NCBI GenBank assembly: GCA_016703625.1
Contig: JADJBP010000008.1
Coordinates: 1-64,000, forward strand
Origin: Chitinophagaceae bacterium
Lineage (GTDB): Bacteria; Bacteroidota; Bacteroidia; Chitinophagales; Chitinophagaceae
DNA length: 64,000 bases
Direction of reading: 5' to 3'
Position 1 is the first letter of the stretch. Every line of letters starts with the position of its first letter. Positions 1-9,096 of the stretch are shown piece after piece. A program made the position numbers and the translations under genes. The notes beneath the pieces were generated by a model, which made no database searches, was not told the DNA's origin, and was given only the letters and a program-made list of their open reading frames with translations.

Positions 1-712
1 CAACACGCCCGACATGTGAAAATGTTCGGCAGCCAGGTAAGAAACGAATGGTGCCAGCAGGGTAAGACTGGTTTCAACCAGCGGGTTATTCTCAATCCGT
101 TTGTGTGCCCAAACAAAGAGGTAACCGATAAGGATACCAATGGCAACCCCTACGCCGGCAACCAATAAAAACTGGATACCGGCCTGCCAGAAAACAAATG
201 TTCCGGTAGTTACTGCCATCACTGCATAGCGATATGCGATCAGTGCAGATGCATCATTAACCAGGCTCTCGCCCTCCAGTATGGTGATCACTTTTTTGTT
301 CAGTCCCAATCCCTTTATAATACCTGAAGCGGCAACAGCATCCGGTGGTGAAACCACAGCACCCAAAACAAAAGCAAGTGGCCAGCTGAAACCGGGGATC
401 ATATAATGTGCTGTAACGGCTACGGCTACCGTAGTAAAAAACAAGGGTAACTGCAAGGGCGGATATAGGCCTGATGGAAGTTTTAAATTCGTGCCAGGAG
501 GTTTTGGAAGCCGCATCATAAAGCAGTGGCGGAAGCATGATGACAAATACCACGTCAGGATCCAGTGCCAGTTCCGGTAAATGCGGGATAAATCCGATGA
601 TCAGCCCGGCAAATACCAGCAGTATGGGATATGGCAGTTTCCGGTTATTGGCAATGGCCATCAAACTGATGAGAATGGCCATTATAAACACCACAATTTT
701 AAAATTTTCCAT
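1..712 (-). CDS. CPA1-type Na+/H+ antiporter (partial, frame break)
   Basis: Inner-membrane cation/proton antiporter exchanging Na+ or K+ for protons. The C-terminal part lies beyond the left edge. The N-terminus (start at 712) gives several hydrophobic helices and the motif VIMLPPLLYDAA, typical of this family. The frame breaks in a run of six A (T on the coding strand) at 436-441. Removing one base restores TTVAVAVTAHYM, then SPPDAVAASGIIKGLG and LEGESLVNDASALIAYR, where the Asp of the ND pair is expected at the ion site. The restored frame continues uninterrupted to base 1. The break is therefore probably a sequencing error. Subfamily and ion specificity cannot be decided from this fragment. 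Confidence 0.85.
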
Positions 713-806
713 ACCGCCGCAAGCTACATAAAATGCAGGAAATGATTGTACTTATAAAGAACTACACATACAAAAAAAGATGGCTGTAAGCTGGCTCATT
801 TGCGTA

Positions 807-1412
807 TTAAAATAGGTAAAGTGCCTTTATTTTTTTATTGAAAAGATAAAAAACACCAACCTGTAATCCCCTGTTGCTTGATTTGAAAGTGCCGTTTTTA
901 TTGATATCACTTAATCCAAGGTTAAACCTTGCATCAAATCCAAATCCTGTATTCGGTACCAGGTAACTGGCACCTGTTGCCAGTCCAAAATCTGCCGTCC
1001 TGAAATCTTCCCTGATGTCTGATTTGATATCGCCCGTGTGTGATCTTGCATGTACCAGGAATGAAACCTGCGGACCGGCCTGTAAACGTAACCCGTTCTT
1101 GAACATATACTGCAACAGAACAGGAACATTGATATAACTCAGGTTATAACGGGTTTCATCAGGGCCATATTTATAATTGGACCCGATCGTTGAAAAAACA
1201 ACTTCAGGCTGCAATGCAAATTTTTCGGACAGGTGTATATGGCTCAGTGCACCGATATGGAATCCGGCTACAGGCCTGTTATCCAATGATTTGTCATTGT
1301 TGTGTATGCTATATACATTTAATCCGCCTTTAATACCAAAACTCACTTTCTGTGCAGTAACTGTTCCTGTCATAAAAAAAGCAACCAGTGCCACACTTAA
1401 TAAAAATTTCAT
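807..1412 (-). CDS. Outer-membrane beta-barrel protein (PorT-like family)
   Basis: 201 residues with a signal peptide (MKFLLSVALVAFFMTGTVTAQ) followed by alternating polar/aromatic strands ending in a short aromatic C-terminus, as expected for a small outer-membrane barrel. Features such as FGIKGGLNVYS near the start, AGPQVSFLV in the middle and FDARFNLGLSDI near the end match the PorT/OMP_b-brl_2 type barrels common in Bacteroidota. The substrate or role is unknown. A good Bacteroidota promoter lies about 190 bases upstream (1603-1637), giving a long leader; the gene appears to be a single transcription unit. Confidence 0.75.
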   Translation of the reverse strand: MKFLLSVALVAFFMTGTVTAQKVSFGIKGGLNVYSIHNNDKSLDNRPVAGFHIGALSHIHLSEKFALQPEVVFSTIGSNYKYGPDETRYNLSYINVPVLLQYMFKNGLRLQAGPQVSFLVHARSHTGDIKSDIREDFRTADFGLATGASYLVPNTGFGFDARFNLGLSDINKNGTFKSSNRGLQVGVFYLFNKKIKALYLF

Positions 1413-1602
1413 AATACTTTGTTTTTAATTCGTTTTTTGAAAAATATTTTTCACTTGTTCATTCATATACAACGCTGCGTCCGGCTATGGCCAATTCGTT
1501 TACTATTTCCTTTTTGATGATGCTGAACAGCCTTTTATAAGAAGAAACAAGGTTAATACGGGTACAGCCAGGAGCAGGTGATTTTGCTTTTATGAACTTT
1601 TG

Positions 1603-1637
1603 CAAAGATAAATACAGGTATGCAGCAGTTGTTACAA
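1603..1637 (-). promoter_or_regulatory. Bacteroidota-type promoter for the outer-membrane barrel gene
   Basis: On the minus strand TATCTTTG (1610-1603) fits the -7 consensus TAnnTTTG, and a TTG (1637-1635) lies 24 bases upstream, slightly longer than usual spacing. Transcription would start near 1595 and give an approximately 180-base leader before the ATG at 1412. Motif match only. Confidence 0.45.
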
Positions 1638-1738
1638 TATTCAATAAGCCTGTTATAATATTCACACATCGGTAATACTAACCTTAATGGGTAATGAATA
1701 ATTAAATGGTAACTTAGAGCCGTCAACAATAACACAAT

Positions 1739-2128
1739 ATGATTGAGCAAACCGAAATGGTGGTTACAAAATGGCAAATGAACCCTTCAGAAAAAGCTGT
1801 TGATATAAAAAATGTAACCAACCATACAACCCTGGAAGTAATGCGAAAAAGAAATGCCATCAAGAAAGGTATCGCCTGCAGGTTAACCTGCCGCTTTATG
1901 CTGGCTGATGTGCCGGTATTGGATTATTCAGCAGAACATTCTTATGTAATAGATCTTGATGAAGTTATTGACAGAACAGAACTGGCAAATATGATCCGGA
2001 ACTCTTTTGCCCAATTCAATGAAAAGTTTGAATTCAGGAAACTCGGTACGTTATTGCATGATGAAGGGCTTGTGCCGTTAGATGAAAATAATTTAGACCT
2101 TGATTCGATCCTTCCCCTATTGGTTTAA
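1739..2128 (+). CDS. Hypothetical protein, 129 aa
   Basis: I do not recognise the family with certainty. It is a soluble-looking protein with no signal peptide or membrane helix. An internal strand-rich stretch (GIACRLTCRFMLADVPVLDY) is followed by an acidic helix region (IDRTELANMIRNSFAQFNEKFEF) and an acidic C-terminus. The beta-then-helix layout is loosely like SecB-fold proteins that appear as unnamed genes in Bacteroidota, but this is only an impression. It stands alone, with a divergent barrel gene on one side and a convergent L,D-transpeptidase on the other. Codon use resembles the neighbours. Confidence 0.55.
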   Translation: MIEQTEMVVTKWQMNPSEKAVDIKNVTNHTTLEVMRKRNAIKKGIACRLTCRFMLADVPVLDYSAEHSYVIDLDEVIDRTELANMIRNSFAQFNEKFEFRKLGTLLHDEGLVPLDENNLDLDSILPLLV

Positions 2129-2164
2129 GGCCTGGAAAAATTGCCCCTGGCTGCAGGAATTTGT

Positions 2165-2992
2165 TTATGGCAGTGTATCCTTTATAGTTACCCAGGTATA
2201 ATCAAGCCCGATCCTTTTCACCAGTTCATAAAATATCCGGGCATTAACCGGGTGCAGCCTGATACATCCATGAGAAGCTTTGGTTCCCAGCTTTGCAAAG
2301 TTTCCGGTGGTGGTACCATGTATGGCATAACCTCCCCTGATAAAAACAGCATAAGGCATATTACCAAGACCCTGGTAATTTCCGCCGGGAAATTTTTTAG
2401 ATGTATATTTTTTTATTAACGGGCCGGATGGTCTTACATTCAATTTTGGTGTTTCGTATTTTTTTATCCCCGTAGAAACCGGGAAACTGTCTATTAATTC
2501 TGCATCCAGGTACAGGTACAGTGTTTGTGTGGATTTAATGATCTCAGCATATACCAGGCAATCTTTTTCACGGCAGCCCATGTGTTCAGCGGGATTGCGG
2601 TTTACCAGGAACGAATCAAGTGCCTTTATATTTTCTTTGATCATTTCCAGTTCTTCAGGTGTGTACTTCTCTGTTTTTTTCCACACTTTCAGCAGGGTAT
2701 CTATCTGTTCCATCAAAGCAATATCCCTGCGCAGCACGGTATCCATTTTTATCAGTAAGTCTTCCACAGAATCAATACCCGGTATAAATAATGTACTGTC
2801 TAATATATTGCTGCTGTTGCCGGATGTATCCTGTTGTACAGCCTGAATGGAATCTTTAAAAGTTTTGTAATCAAAATTGACAGGCAGCTTTTTTCTTTCC
2901 GGGTTTTTGCAGGACTGAAGGATAAGCAAAACCAGTATAACCCCAATGAATGCCTTGAAATAAATACTGAACCTGTTCATTTTTGTAAACAA
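2165..2992 (-). CDS. L,D-transpeptidase (YkuD domain) lipoprotein
   Basis: Periplasmic peptidoglycan cross-linking or modifying enzyme. The 275-residue protein starts with a lipoprotein signal (hydrophobic stretch ending LILQSCKNP, with the lipobox Cys near residue 29). A helical linker of about 130 residues follows, then a C-terminal YkuD catalytic domain. The catalytic signature is clear: IHGTTTG supplies the upstream His and SHGCIRLHPVNAR the His-Gly-Cys-Ile-Arg core with the nucleophilic Cys. Many family members cross-link tripeptide stems (3-3 bonds) or anchor proteins to the wall; which applies here is unknown. The gene is apparently monocistronic and convergent with the 1739-2128 gene. 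Confidence 0.9.
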   Translation of the reverse strand: MFTKMNRFSIYFKAFIGVILVLLILQSCKNPERKKLPVNFDYKTFKDSIQAVQQDTSGNSSNILDSTLFIPGIDSVEDLLIKMDTVLRRDIALMEQIDTLLKVWKKTEKYTPEELEMIKENIKALDSFLVNRNPAEHMGCREKDCLVYAEIIKSTQTLYLYLDAELIDSFPVSTGIKKYETPKLNVRPSGPLIKKYTSKKFPGGNYQGLGNMPYAVFIRGGYAIHGTTTGNFAKLGTKASHGCIRLHPVNARIFYELVKRIGLDYTWVTIKDTLP

Positions 2993-3142
2993 TTAGGGCC
3001 TAAAGTTAAACCTTAAATGTTAAGTGATCTTTTGTTTTGTCCATTAACAGGGAAAGTAACCGGTAAAAATGATGTGTAGCCCGTACAGGAAGTTCCCGGC
3101 ATTTTATTTTTTCCGGATGATCATTCATTGATGCCAGGGATA

Positions 3143-3679
3143 TCATTGCATGACCGTTTTTTCCAGGATCATAAATTCAAGTGCCTGCAGGTGTTTACCC
3201 GTTAAACCATCTTCTGCAAATGGTTTTCTTTCACCGGTATCTGCATATCCATGACGTTTATACCAGCTGATGAGTTCTGAGCGTACCGAAATAACCGACA
3301 TATAAATGGCCTTACACTTTAACTGTATGGCATATTCTTCTGCGGCCTGCAATAATTGTTTGCCAATACCACTCCCCTGCATGTGCGGCTGTACACTGAA
3401 CATACCCAGGTAGATCTTTTCGCCATGTTGCTGCAGGTTTACACACCCGGCAACCTGCTGTTCATCATTCTCGTATTTTAAAAATATACTGCCGGGCTGT
3501 TGCATTACTTCCTGAACATTATATTCATCGGTACGGGTATTGCCTGCAATAAGATCCGCTTCTGTTGTCCAGCCCTGCCTGGATGTTTCGCCACGATAAG
3601 CAATATTTAAAAGATCTACAATTGCCGGAATGTCGAAAGGCTTAGCAGTTTTGATATGGCGATTGATGAAAGGATGCAT
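3143..3679 (-). CDS. GNAT-family N-acetyltransferase
   Basis: A 178-residue cytosolic acetyltransferase using acetyl-CoA. The acetyl-CoA loop is visible as QPHMQGSGIGKQLLQAAEEYA (motif A, Q/R-x-x-G-x-G/A), preceded by the beta strand YLGMFSV and followed by a motif B region KAIYMSVISVRSELISWYKRHGY, where the Tyr near the end is a usual general acid. The N-terminal IRTA-like helix (FDIPAIVDLLNIAYRG) fits the fold. The acceptor substrate is unknown. The gene is divergent from the 56-residue membrane protein gene at 3799. Confidence 0.85.
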   Translation of the reverse strand: MHPFINRHIKTAKPFDIPAIVDLLNIAYRGETSRQGWTTEADLIAGNTRTDEYNVQEVMQQPGSIFLKYENDEQQVAGCVNLQQHGEKIYLGMFSVQPHMQGSGIGKQLLQAAEEYAIQLKCKAIYMSVISVRSELISWYKRHGYADTGERKPFAEDGLTGKHLQALEFMILEKTVMQ

Positions 3680-3798
3680 TTGTTTGCCGAAAATTTTCTT
3701 TTAGCTGTAAAATTACATTTTGGGATGTAAAGTTGGTCATAAAAACTTAACATACAACGTCACGTAAAAGATATTAACTTTAGCGTAAACTGAAAAAG

Positions 3799-3969
3799 AT
3801 GAACTGGCCTGTATTGATCATTTTCGGAATAATAGTTATTGCCTTAATTGTTTTCCTGGTTATGCGTAACCAGAAAGATAAAAAAAAGCTGGAAGAAAAA
3901 CTGAATAGCGACTTTCACAAATCAAAAGATGAGGAAGGGGATGCTGAAATAGATCATGTATTGAAGTGA
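3799..3969 (+). CDS. Small single-pass membrane protein, 56 aa
   Basis: ATG at 3799 opens a 56-codon frame ending with TGA at 3969. The product begins MNWPVLIIFGIIVIALIVFL, a perfect transmembrane helix, followed by VMRNQKDKKKLEEKLNSDF and an acidic tail. The positive-after-helix pattern predicts the N-terminus outside and the charged tail in the cytoplasm. The layout resembles short conserved membrane proteins often found in Chitinophagaceae, but I cannot name a function. It overlaps no other gene and faces the decayed gene at 3981-4566 tail to tail. Confidence 0.65.
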   Translation: MNWPVLIIFGIIVIALIVFLVMRNQKDKKKLEEKLNSDFHKSKDEEGDAEIDHVLK

Positions 3970-3980
3970 TTTTTTTGCTG

Positions 3981-4566
3981 TTATTCATCTTTCCAACCCC
4001 AGGGCGCTACAGGTGCAGCAATCGTTTTAGAAATATCAAAACGGATGCTGAACAACCTGTGGGACCCCATCCTGCGCAGGTTATAGGTAAAATATTTCCC
4101 CGGTAACATTTCCACCCACCAGACATTTCCCCGCTGCCGGTAACATATTTGTTTTTGCTGGTCGCCGGAAAAGGCAGCCGTCCGCTGTTCGGTAGCCGCC
4201 ATACAAGGTTATACTGTCTGCTGACCCATCACGGTGCCGGTGATCGTGTTTTAGCATCAGTCCTCCAGCATCTTTTGTAAACATCCATGTACGGGAAAGA
4301 TCATTACCCACCACAAACGGAATACGGATCCGGCCATCATTGCAGGCACGTACATGCATGATCAGGCTTTTATTTTTAAACAGGGTATCATTGGCCGGTG
4401 CGGATACGATGGTTCCTTCATAGGCATTACCACAAAGCTGATGTAAGGCATTCTAGAAAACCTGTTGGTTTGTATGAAAAACAACAGGCCTTTGTGCAAG
4501 ATGCTTTGGCGAATTACAGGCCATTATTAAAACAACAGCTAAAAAAAGGACCGAATATTTAATCAT
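3981..4566 (-). pseudogene. Decayed lipoprotein gene (unnamed conserved family)
   Basis: Reading from ATG at 4566 gives a lipoprotein signal (VLFLAVVLIMACNSPK). Then comes an in-frame TAG stop about 37 codons in (CAG GTT TTC TAG), after which the frame stays open with LHQLCGNAYEG, FVVGNDLSRTWMF and LKHDHRHRDGSADSITLYGG. A frame break near 4190-4200 is needed to reach the C-terminal part (RGNVWWVEMLPGKYFTYNLR, IRFDISKTIAAP), ending at 3981. The HxxRHxDGS-type block and WxxEMxPGK block are what I recall of an unnamed exported family in many Gram-negatives. A stop by substitution plus an indel makes a real pseudogene more likely here than at other sites. Confidence 0.6.
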
Positions 4567-4646
4567 ACTGCAATATAAGACCCTTTTGCAAAAGTTTTTT
4601 CCGGTATCGATCTCATTGGCAGAACAATGATTGAAAATATATTTAC

Positions 4647-5549
4647 TTACTTTTTTGTATCCCTGTCCCAGTTCTTTACAAGGTCAGCAACACTTTTATC
4701 CGCGGCTTTTTCCAGGAAAATAACCAGCTGTTCATCAGTCATTCTTTCCTTTTTTTCATTGAAGGCATTCCAGAGTTTCCTGCATACGGATTTGCCGGCT
4801 GCATCGTAAATGGTTCCTGCTGCTGCATGCCAGCGGCTTTGATACCAGCCATAATTTTTCGCATGTTGCTTCCCGATCTCATCGTAGCGTTCTTCCACAT
4901 CTTCCAGGCTGGTGTAAGTAAATTCCTTTGTGCCGTTTGAAATTACCATTTGGGGAAACAAGGTGAGTGCAGGTAATGAAGCCGGCTCATTTTCGGCAAT
5001 ATAGGTATGCAGTAAAATATTTACGAAAAGTTCGCCCATCCATTTCCGTTGCATGTTCAATTTACCCTGGAAATGAAAGGCATGGCCCAGTTCATGCAGG
5101 GCCAGGAGGTCAAAAAAAGCCTCCATGCTCAAACTCCCATCCGGCCGGCGGTACACGGTTTCTACCTGTTTCCGTATTTCCGGAGTCAATTGGTTTAGGG
5201 GCGGTAAAAAACTTTTCCAGAAAGCATTGTCTTCTGCAGCCACGATCAATGTTTTATCATTATTGTAATGTGGCATACCATACACCGGGAAATTAGTGTA
5301 CGTGCTCCAGTCTGCCTGGCTCAAAACCAGTAATGTAACCGCCGGTTTGAAGTCGAGTAACTGCCGGTAATAAGCCATTGCTTTATCAACACGTTTGGTT
5401 ATTGAAGAGGCCCTGGATTCAAAACCTGAACTGTAATAAACCTGAACGGCATGATCTTTTAATTGGTTTAATTTATCAAATGGCTGGGTATTTCCCGTAT
5501 TTACCAGGAATAAGATAGCAGGCATTGAAAGGAAAATAACTTTTTTCAT
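4647..5549 (-). CDS. Exported putative zinc peptidase (HELGH motif)
   Basis: 300 residues with a signal peptide (MKKVIFLSMPAILFLVNTGN). Residues 152-156 read HELGH, the zinc-binding and catalytic HExxH motif, and a Glu at about 173 (WMGELFVN) lies at a distance suited to a third zinc ligand, as in gluzincins. No closer family is recognised. The product would act in the periplasm or at the cell surface on an unknown substrate. Its start ATG overlaps the stop of the upstream AraC regulator gene by four bases (ATGA type), so the two are probably co-transcribed and translationally coupled. Confidence 0.65.
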   Translation of the reverse strand: MKKVIFLSMPAILFLVNTGNTQPFDKLNQLKDHAVQVYYSSGFESRASSITKRVDKAMAYYRQLLDFKPAVTLLVLSQADWSTYTNFPVYGMPHYNNDKTLIVAAEDNAFWKSFLPPLNQLTPEIRKQVETVYRRPDGSLSMEAFFDLLALHELGHAFHFQGKLNMQRKWMGELFVNILLHTYIAENEPASLPALTLFPQMVISNGTKEFTYTSLEDVEERYDEIGKQHAKNYGWYQSRWHAAAGTIYDAAGKSVCRKLWNAFNEKKERMTDEQLVIFLEKAADKSVADLVKNWDRDTKK

Positions 5550-6442
5550 AACTTCTGATTTTTATAATGCAAAAATAGAAGCTGTGGAAAAGCTAACATA
5601 GTATAAATGCGACAATTATAAACGAAGTTCAGCCTGGAGGCGGATGGGTGCATTGTCCAGTTCTTTTCAATAATACCCGGGGCAACACCGGCAAATTGTT
5701 TAAAGTCGCGGATAAGGTGCATCTGGTCAAAATAACCGCATTCATACGCAATATTGGTCCAGCTTAATAAAGGAAAATTTTCACGAAGCCGGTAAGCTTT
5801 GGAGAAACGAACGAGCCGGGCAAATAATTTAGGCGGAATGCCGATCCTTTCCTTACTTACCCGTTCAAACTGGCGCAGGCTCAGGCAGGAAAGTGATGCA
5901 ACTTTTTCAATGGATAGGTTGCCGTTCAGGCGCATCAGTTCAAGCATGGCCAGGTCAAATGGCATATTTCTTTTCAATGATTTTACTTTTTGCAGCAGGA
6001 AATTTTCAATAACATCTTTAATACGGTCAAACCCGTCTGCCTCCTGTAATTTTTCATTCAGCTCCTGCATTTCATTTCCAAAAACATCGGTGGCATCATA
6101 ACTGCCGTCGATCATTTCGTTCATGGATATTCCCAGCAAACGGTACAATCCTCCCGGGTGAAAACCTACCCTCACCGCTTTATGGCTTTTGTTAATATCC
6201 AGAGATACACGGGTTAACTGCGGCCCCACGATCACGCTTCGCGGTTGTAATACAAAATGGGTTTCTCCGTCTTTCTGAACTTTTATCAGGTCATTGATAT
6301 AAAAGAACAAAGAGTTTTGCGGTGTGGGCGGGTACGGGCAAATAACTGCTTCCATGGTATTATCCACTTCAGCATGTACAACCATAATGCAGTTTATGAA
6401 CTCCTGCAGCAGCGGATGTGCGGTATAAAATTTCATTTGCAT
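5546..6442 (-). CDS. AraC-family transcriptional regulator
   Basis: 298 residues. The N-terminal half (about 1-160) is an AraC-type sensing domain of the kind found in many unnamed Bacteroidota regulators (TAHPLLQEFINCIMVVHAEV, FHPGGLYRLLGISMNEM). The C-terminal half carries two helix-turn-helix units: NLSIEKVASLSCLSLRQFER with its usual RVSKERIGIPPKLFARLVRF, then WTNIAYECGYFDQMHLIRDF leading to FAGVAPG. The final 25 residues after the second unit are an unusual extension. Signal and targets are unknown; the overlapping peptidase gene is the most obvious partner. Confidence 0.88.
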   Translation of the reverse strand: MQMKFYTAHPLLQEFINCIMVVHAEVDNTMEAVICPYPPTPQNSLFFYINDLIKVQKDGETHFVLQPRSVIVGPQLTRVSLDINKSHKAVRVGFHPGGLYRLLGISMNEMIDGSYDATDVFGNEMQELNEKLQEADGFDRIKDVIENFLLQKVKSLKRNMPFDLAMLELMRLNGNLSIEKVASLSCLSLRQFERVSKERIGIPPKLFARLVRFSKAYRLRENFPLLSWTNIAYECGYFDQMHLIRDFKQFAGVAPGIIEKNWTMHPSASRLNFVYNCRIYTMLAFPQLLFLHYKNQKL

Positions 6443-6809
6443 TTTCCTGCAATGTTTTTTTAATCAACCCCTCCTTTCCTGGTTGGGGAACGCTGTTCGG
6501 GCCATTTACCGGGTTCACCGGTACGTCGGTTATAAAACAGTTAATATCTGTTTCATAAAATTATTTTGAGTTGCATTTATTTACCGAATATATAACATTT
6601 CGTAAACCCAACCGAAGTAAGTACATCCAGATTATTCTTTAATGATGGTATCCGGGTCCTTAACATTTCTTTTACCGGGGTACTGTTAAACTTTTTTACA
6701 GAAACGTTATATTTCTGTGAAAGCGTGTATTCTGGTTAAATTATTGTATCCTTTTACTGTCAAACTGTATGACATTTTATGCAAAAAATTTACACTTAAA
6801 AAAAACATC
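6443..6809. other. Intergenic stretch of about 370 bases
   Basis: This divergent gap between the AraC gene and the DUF6515 gene holds no convincing small gene. Near 6707-6716 TATATTTC differs from the TAnnTTTG consensus at the last base and has no clear TTG upstream, so it is only a weak promoter candidate for the gene at 6810. Nothing else was recognised. Confidence 0.3.
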
Positions 6810-7990
6810 ATGAAAACAAGCAACCGAAGAAAAACCAGCTACTTTCTCAGGCGTTATTTTACTGCCGCGATCGTACTGCTAACGCTAAGCGGGTTATTTG
6901 CCAGTACAGCAAGTGCCCAGGAAAACAGGCGGGGCAATGAAAGAAACAGCAGTAAACGCGAAGGCGGAAACAGGCAAAGCACTGTGCGAAGCCAACCCGG
7001 ACAGGGTCAGCGCTATGAAAGCAACAGGAATAATAACCCGGGTAATGTAAACCGTGCACCCAATCGAAACAGGGACATTGACATGGCCCGAAACAGTAAC
7101 CGCAACAACAATCCGGGAAATGTGAACCGCTCACCAAACGGCAACAGGAACAATGACATTGCCAGGGATAATAACCGTAACCTCAACAACAATCCCGGAA
7201 ATGTGAACCGCTCACCAAACGGCAACAGGAACAATGACATTGCCAGGGAAAACAACCGTAACCGCAACAACAATCCGGAAATGTGAACCGTTCACCAAAC
7301 GGCAACAGGAACAATGACATTGCCCGGAACAATAACCGTAACCGGAATGATGATCGAGGTAACTTAAACAACAACCGCAACAGGAACAACAATTCACCCG
7401 GGATCAACCGGGGTGGAAACAATAACAGGGGCAATGATGATTTAGGAAGACGTGGTAATAATAATAATTACCGCCGTAATATGTACACAAGGGAAAGGCC
7501 AGGATACCGCCCGGTATACAGGTACGACAGAAGGCCGGTTTACAGCCATAATAACCCGGGCTGGAGGTATAATTACCTGCCCATGCGTAACAGTTATTTT
7601 TCAACATTGCCATCTACATATATCAATATCAATTTTGGTGGATTTGGATACCGGTATTGGGATGGCGTTTTCTATCGCCCATACAATAACCTGTTTACAG
7701 TAATTGCACCTCCAATTGGTATTTTTATCAATGTATTACCCGTAGGTTACAGCCGTATTTATGTACGCGACTATCCTTACTATTATTACAATGGTACATT
7801 TTATGATCAAAGAGGAAATGACTATTATGTAGTTTCACCTCCCGAAGGTGCCATAGTTGAAAGTTTACCGGAAGGATATGAAACCGTTGTTATAGATGGT
7901 GAAACCTATTATACCATTGATGGAGCACAATACAGGCCCGTTGTTGTTGAAAATGGCGAGATCTGGTATGAAGTGATCAAAGCGAATTAA
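6810..7990 (+). CDS. DUF6515-family exported protein with N/R-rich tandem repeats (frame break)
   Basis: The start at 6810 is preferred over upstream starts because it places a signal peptide with its hydrophobic core (IVLLTLSGLFASTASAQ) close to the N-terminus. Next comes a low-complexity zone rich in Asn, Arg, Pro and Gly, with about four repeats of 27 residues (NNNPGNVNRSPNGNRNNDIA type). The frame breaks near 7275, where CCCGG of the preceding repeat is CCGG, so one C is missing. The C-terminal domain (from about 7610) contains INFGGFGYRYWDGVFYRPYN, VLPVGYSRIYV and two GxxYY-type modules ending EIWYEVIKAN, the DUF6515 pattern. A second copy lies at 57732-58465. Likely periplasmic or surface-located; function unknown. 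Confidence 0.75.
7029..7345 (+). repeat. 81-base tandem repeat inside a coding region
   Basis: Four adjacent units starting near 7029, 7104, 7185 and 7266 encode 27-residue N/R-rich repeats. Units two and three are nearly identical over 81 bases; unit four is 80 bases because of the lost C; unit one is diverged and shorter. Confidence 0.9.
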
Positions 7991-8010
7991 AGAAAGACAA
8001 ATAATGAACA

Positions 8011-8046
8011 AAACCGGGAAGCCATTAAAGCTTCCCGGTTTTTTTA
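8011..8046 (+). terminator. Rho-independent terminator after the DUF6515 gene
   Basis: AACCGGGAAGC, a short loop, then GCTTCCCGGTT followed by seven T. The stem is perfect. The A-run on the other side also lets it serve the convergent gene ending at 8109. Confidence 0.9.
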
Positions 8047-8108
8047 TACCCTTTACAGCTCCTGTTGCATTTGATTATTTTTTAACATGCTTACCAACCA
8101 ATGACCGT

Positions 8109-8960
8109 TTATTTTACATGCTGCCTAAAGAAATCGATCGTTCTTTGCCAGGCCAGTTTTGCCGCAGCTTCATTGTACCTTGCCGGTGCAGTATCATTGT
8201 AAAAAGCATGATTGGCTCCTTCGTACATATACAATTCGTATGGCACCTTATTCAGTTTAAGCGCTTCTTCATAAGCAGCAATGCCCTTATTTACCCGTTC
8301 ATCCAATGATGCATAATGCAATTGTACCATGGCTTTAATATTTTTTACCTCCTCTGCCGGGGGCTGGCTGCCATAAAAGGCCACAGCTGCTTTTAATCCC
8401 GGTATTTTTGTTGCAAGTGTATTACTCATGGCACCTCCCCAGCAAAAACCCACACAACCGGTGTTGCCGTTAACATCATTCCGGGTTGGGAGGTAATCAA
8501 AAACATTGATAAAATTCTGCAGGTTATTTTCCTTTTTTAATTCCTGGAATTTTTGCCGGGCCTCGTCTTCATTGGCAGCAACAACACCATTGGCAGATAA
8601 TGCGTTGGGTGCAATGGCCAAAAAACCGGCTTTGGCTGCACGACGGGCTACATCTTCAATGTGTGCATTCAGCCCCCTGTTTTCATGTATCACAATTATG
8701 GCAGGATACTTTTTTACTGCTTTCGGCCTTGCCACGTAAGCCTGCATATTTTGGGGTACCCCGGGGTAACTGATCATTTCAGTAAACAGGTCATCATCAC
8801 CGGTAATTTTCATATGGGCAGCATTCACTTCAATTAAAGGAAGCACACTCATGGCAGCCGTTATACTGCCGGTTATTAAAACCAGGCGGCGGATAAATTC
8901 CTGACGGGTTAACGGCGTATGTGTATAATCATCGTAGAGGTTGATAATTTGCTGATCCAT
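8109..8960 (-). CDS. Dienelactone hydrolase family protein
   Basis: 283 residues of alpha/beta-hydrolase fold. The nucleophile is the Cys in VGFCWGGAMSN (G-x-C-x-G-G), the hallmark that separates dienelactone hydrolases from Ser esterases. The acid is the Asp in YASLDERVNKG and the base is the His in EGANHAFYNDT, completing the Cys-Asp-His triad. An N-terminal extension (TRQEFIRRLVLITGSITAAM) looks like a twin-arginine-like or membrane-targeting signal and suggests export. The true substrate is rarely the dienelactone of the name. It is convergent with the DUF6515 gene. Confidence 0.87.
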   Translation of the reverse strand: MDQQIINLYDDYTHTPLTRQEFIRRLVLITGSITAAMSVLPLIEVNAAHMKITGDDDLFTEMISYPGVPQNMQAYVARPKAVKKYPAIIVIHENRGLNAHIEDVARRAAKAGFLAIAPNALSANGVVAANEDEARQKFQELKKENNLQNFINVFDYLPTRNDVNGNTGCVGFCWGGAMSNTLATKIPGLKAAVAFYGSQPPAEEVKNIKAMVQLHYASLDERVNKGIAAYEEALKLNKVPYELYMYEGANHAFYNDTAPARYNEAAAKLAWQRTIDFFRQHVK

Positions 8961-9096
8961 GGTTTGGTTTTTTCTTTTAAATTTAAAACAAAAAAATCAT
9001 TTATTGTTTATAGTGGTATGGATAATTGAGACAAAATCTCAAAAACATTGCATCCCCGTCAGAGACAGGGACGAAAGGAAATAATAGCTTAATTTT

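Noticed and set aside
1459..1665. Open frame of 68 codons on the minus strand upstream of the outer-membrane barrel gene
   Set aside because: A TATCTTTG promoter lies inside it and the downstream part looks like the leader of the barrel gene; no recognisable product.
7029..7345. Possible CRISPR-like repeat array
   Set aside because: Units are contiguous 81-base coding repeats without spacers.
7013..7434. Leu/Phe-rich minus-strand open frames over the DUF6515 repeats
   Set aside because: They are antisense shadows of the Asn/Arg-rich tandem repeats, with unnatural composition.
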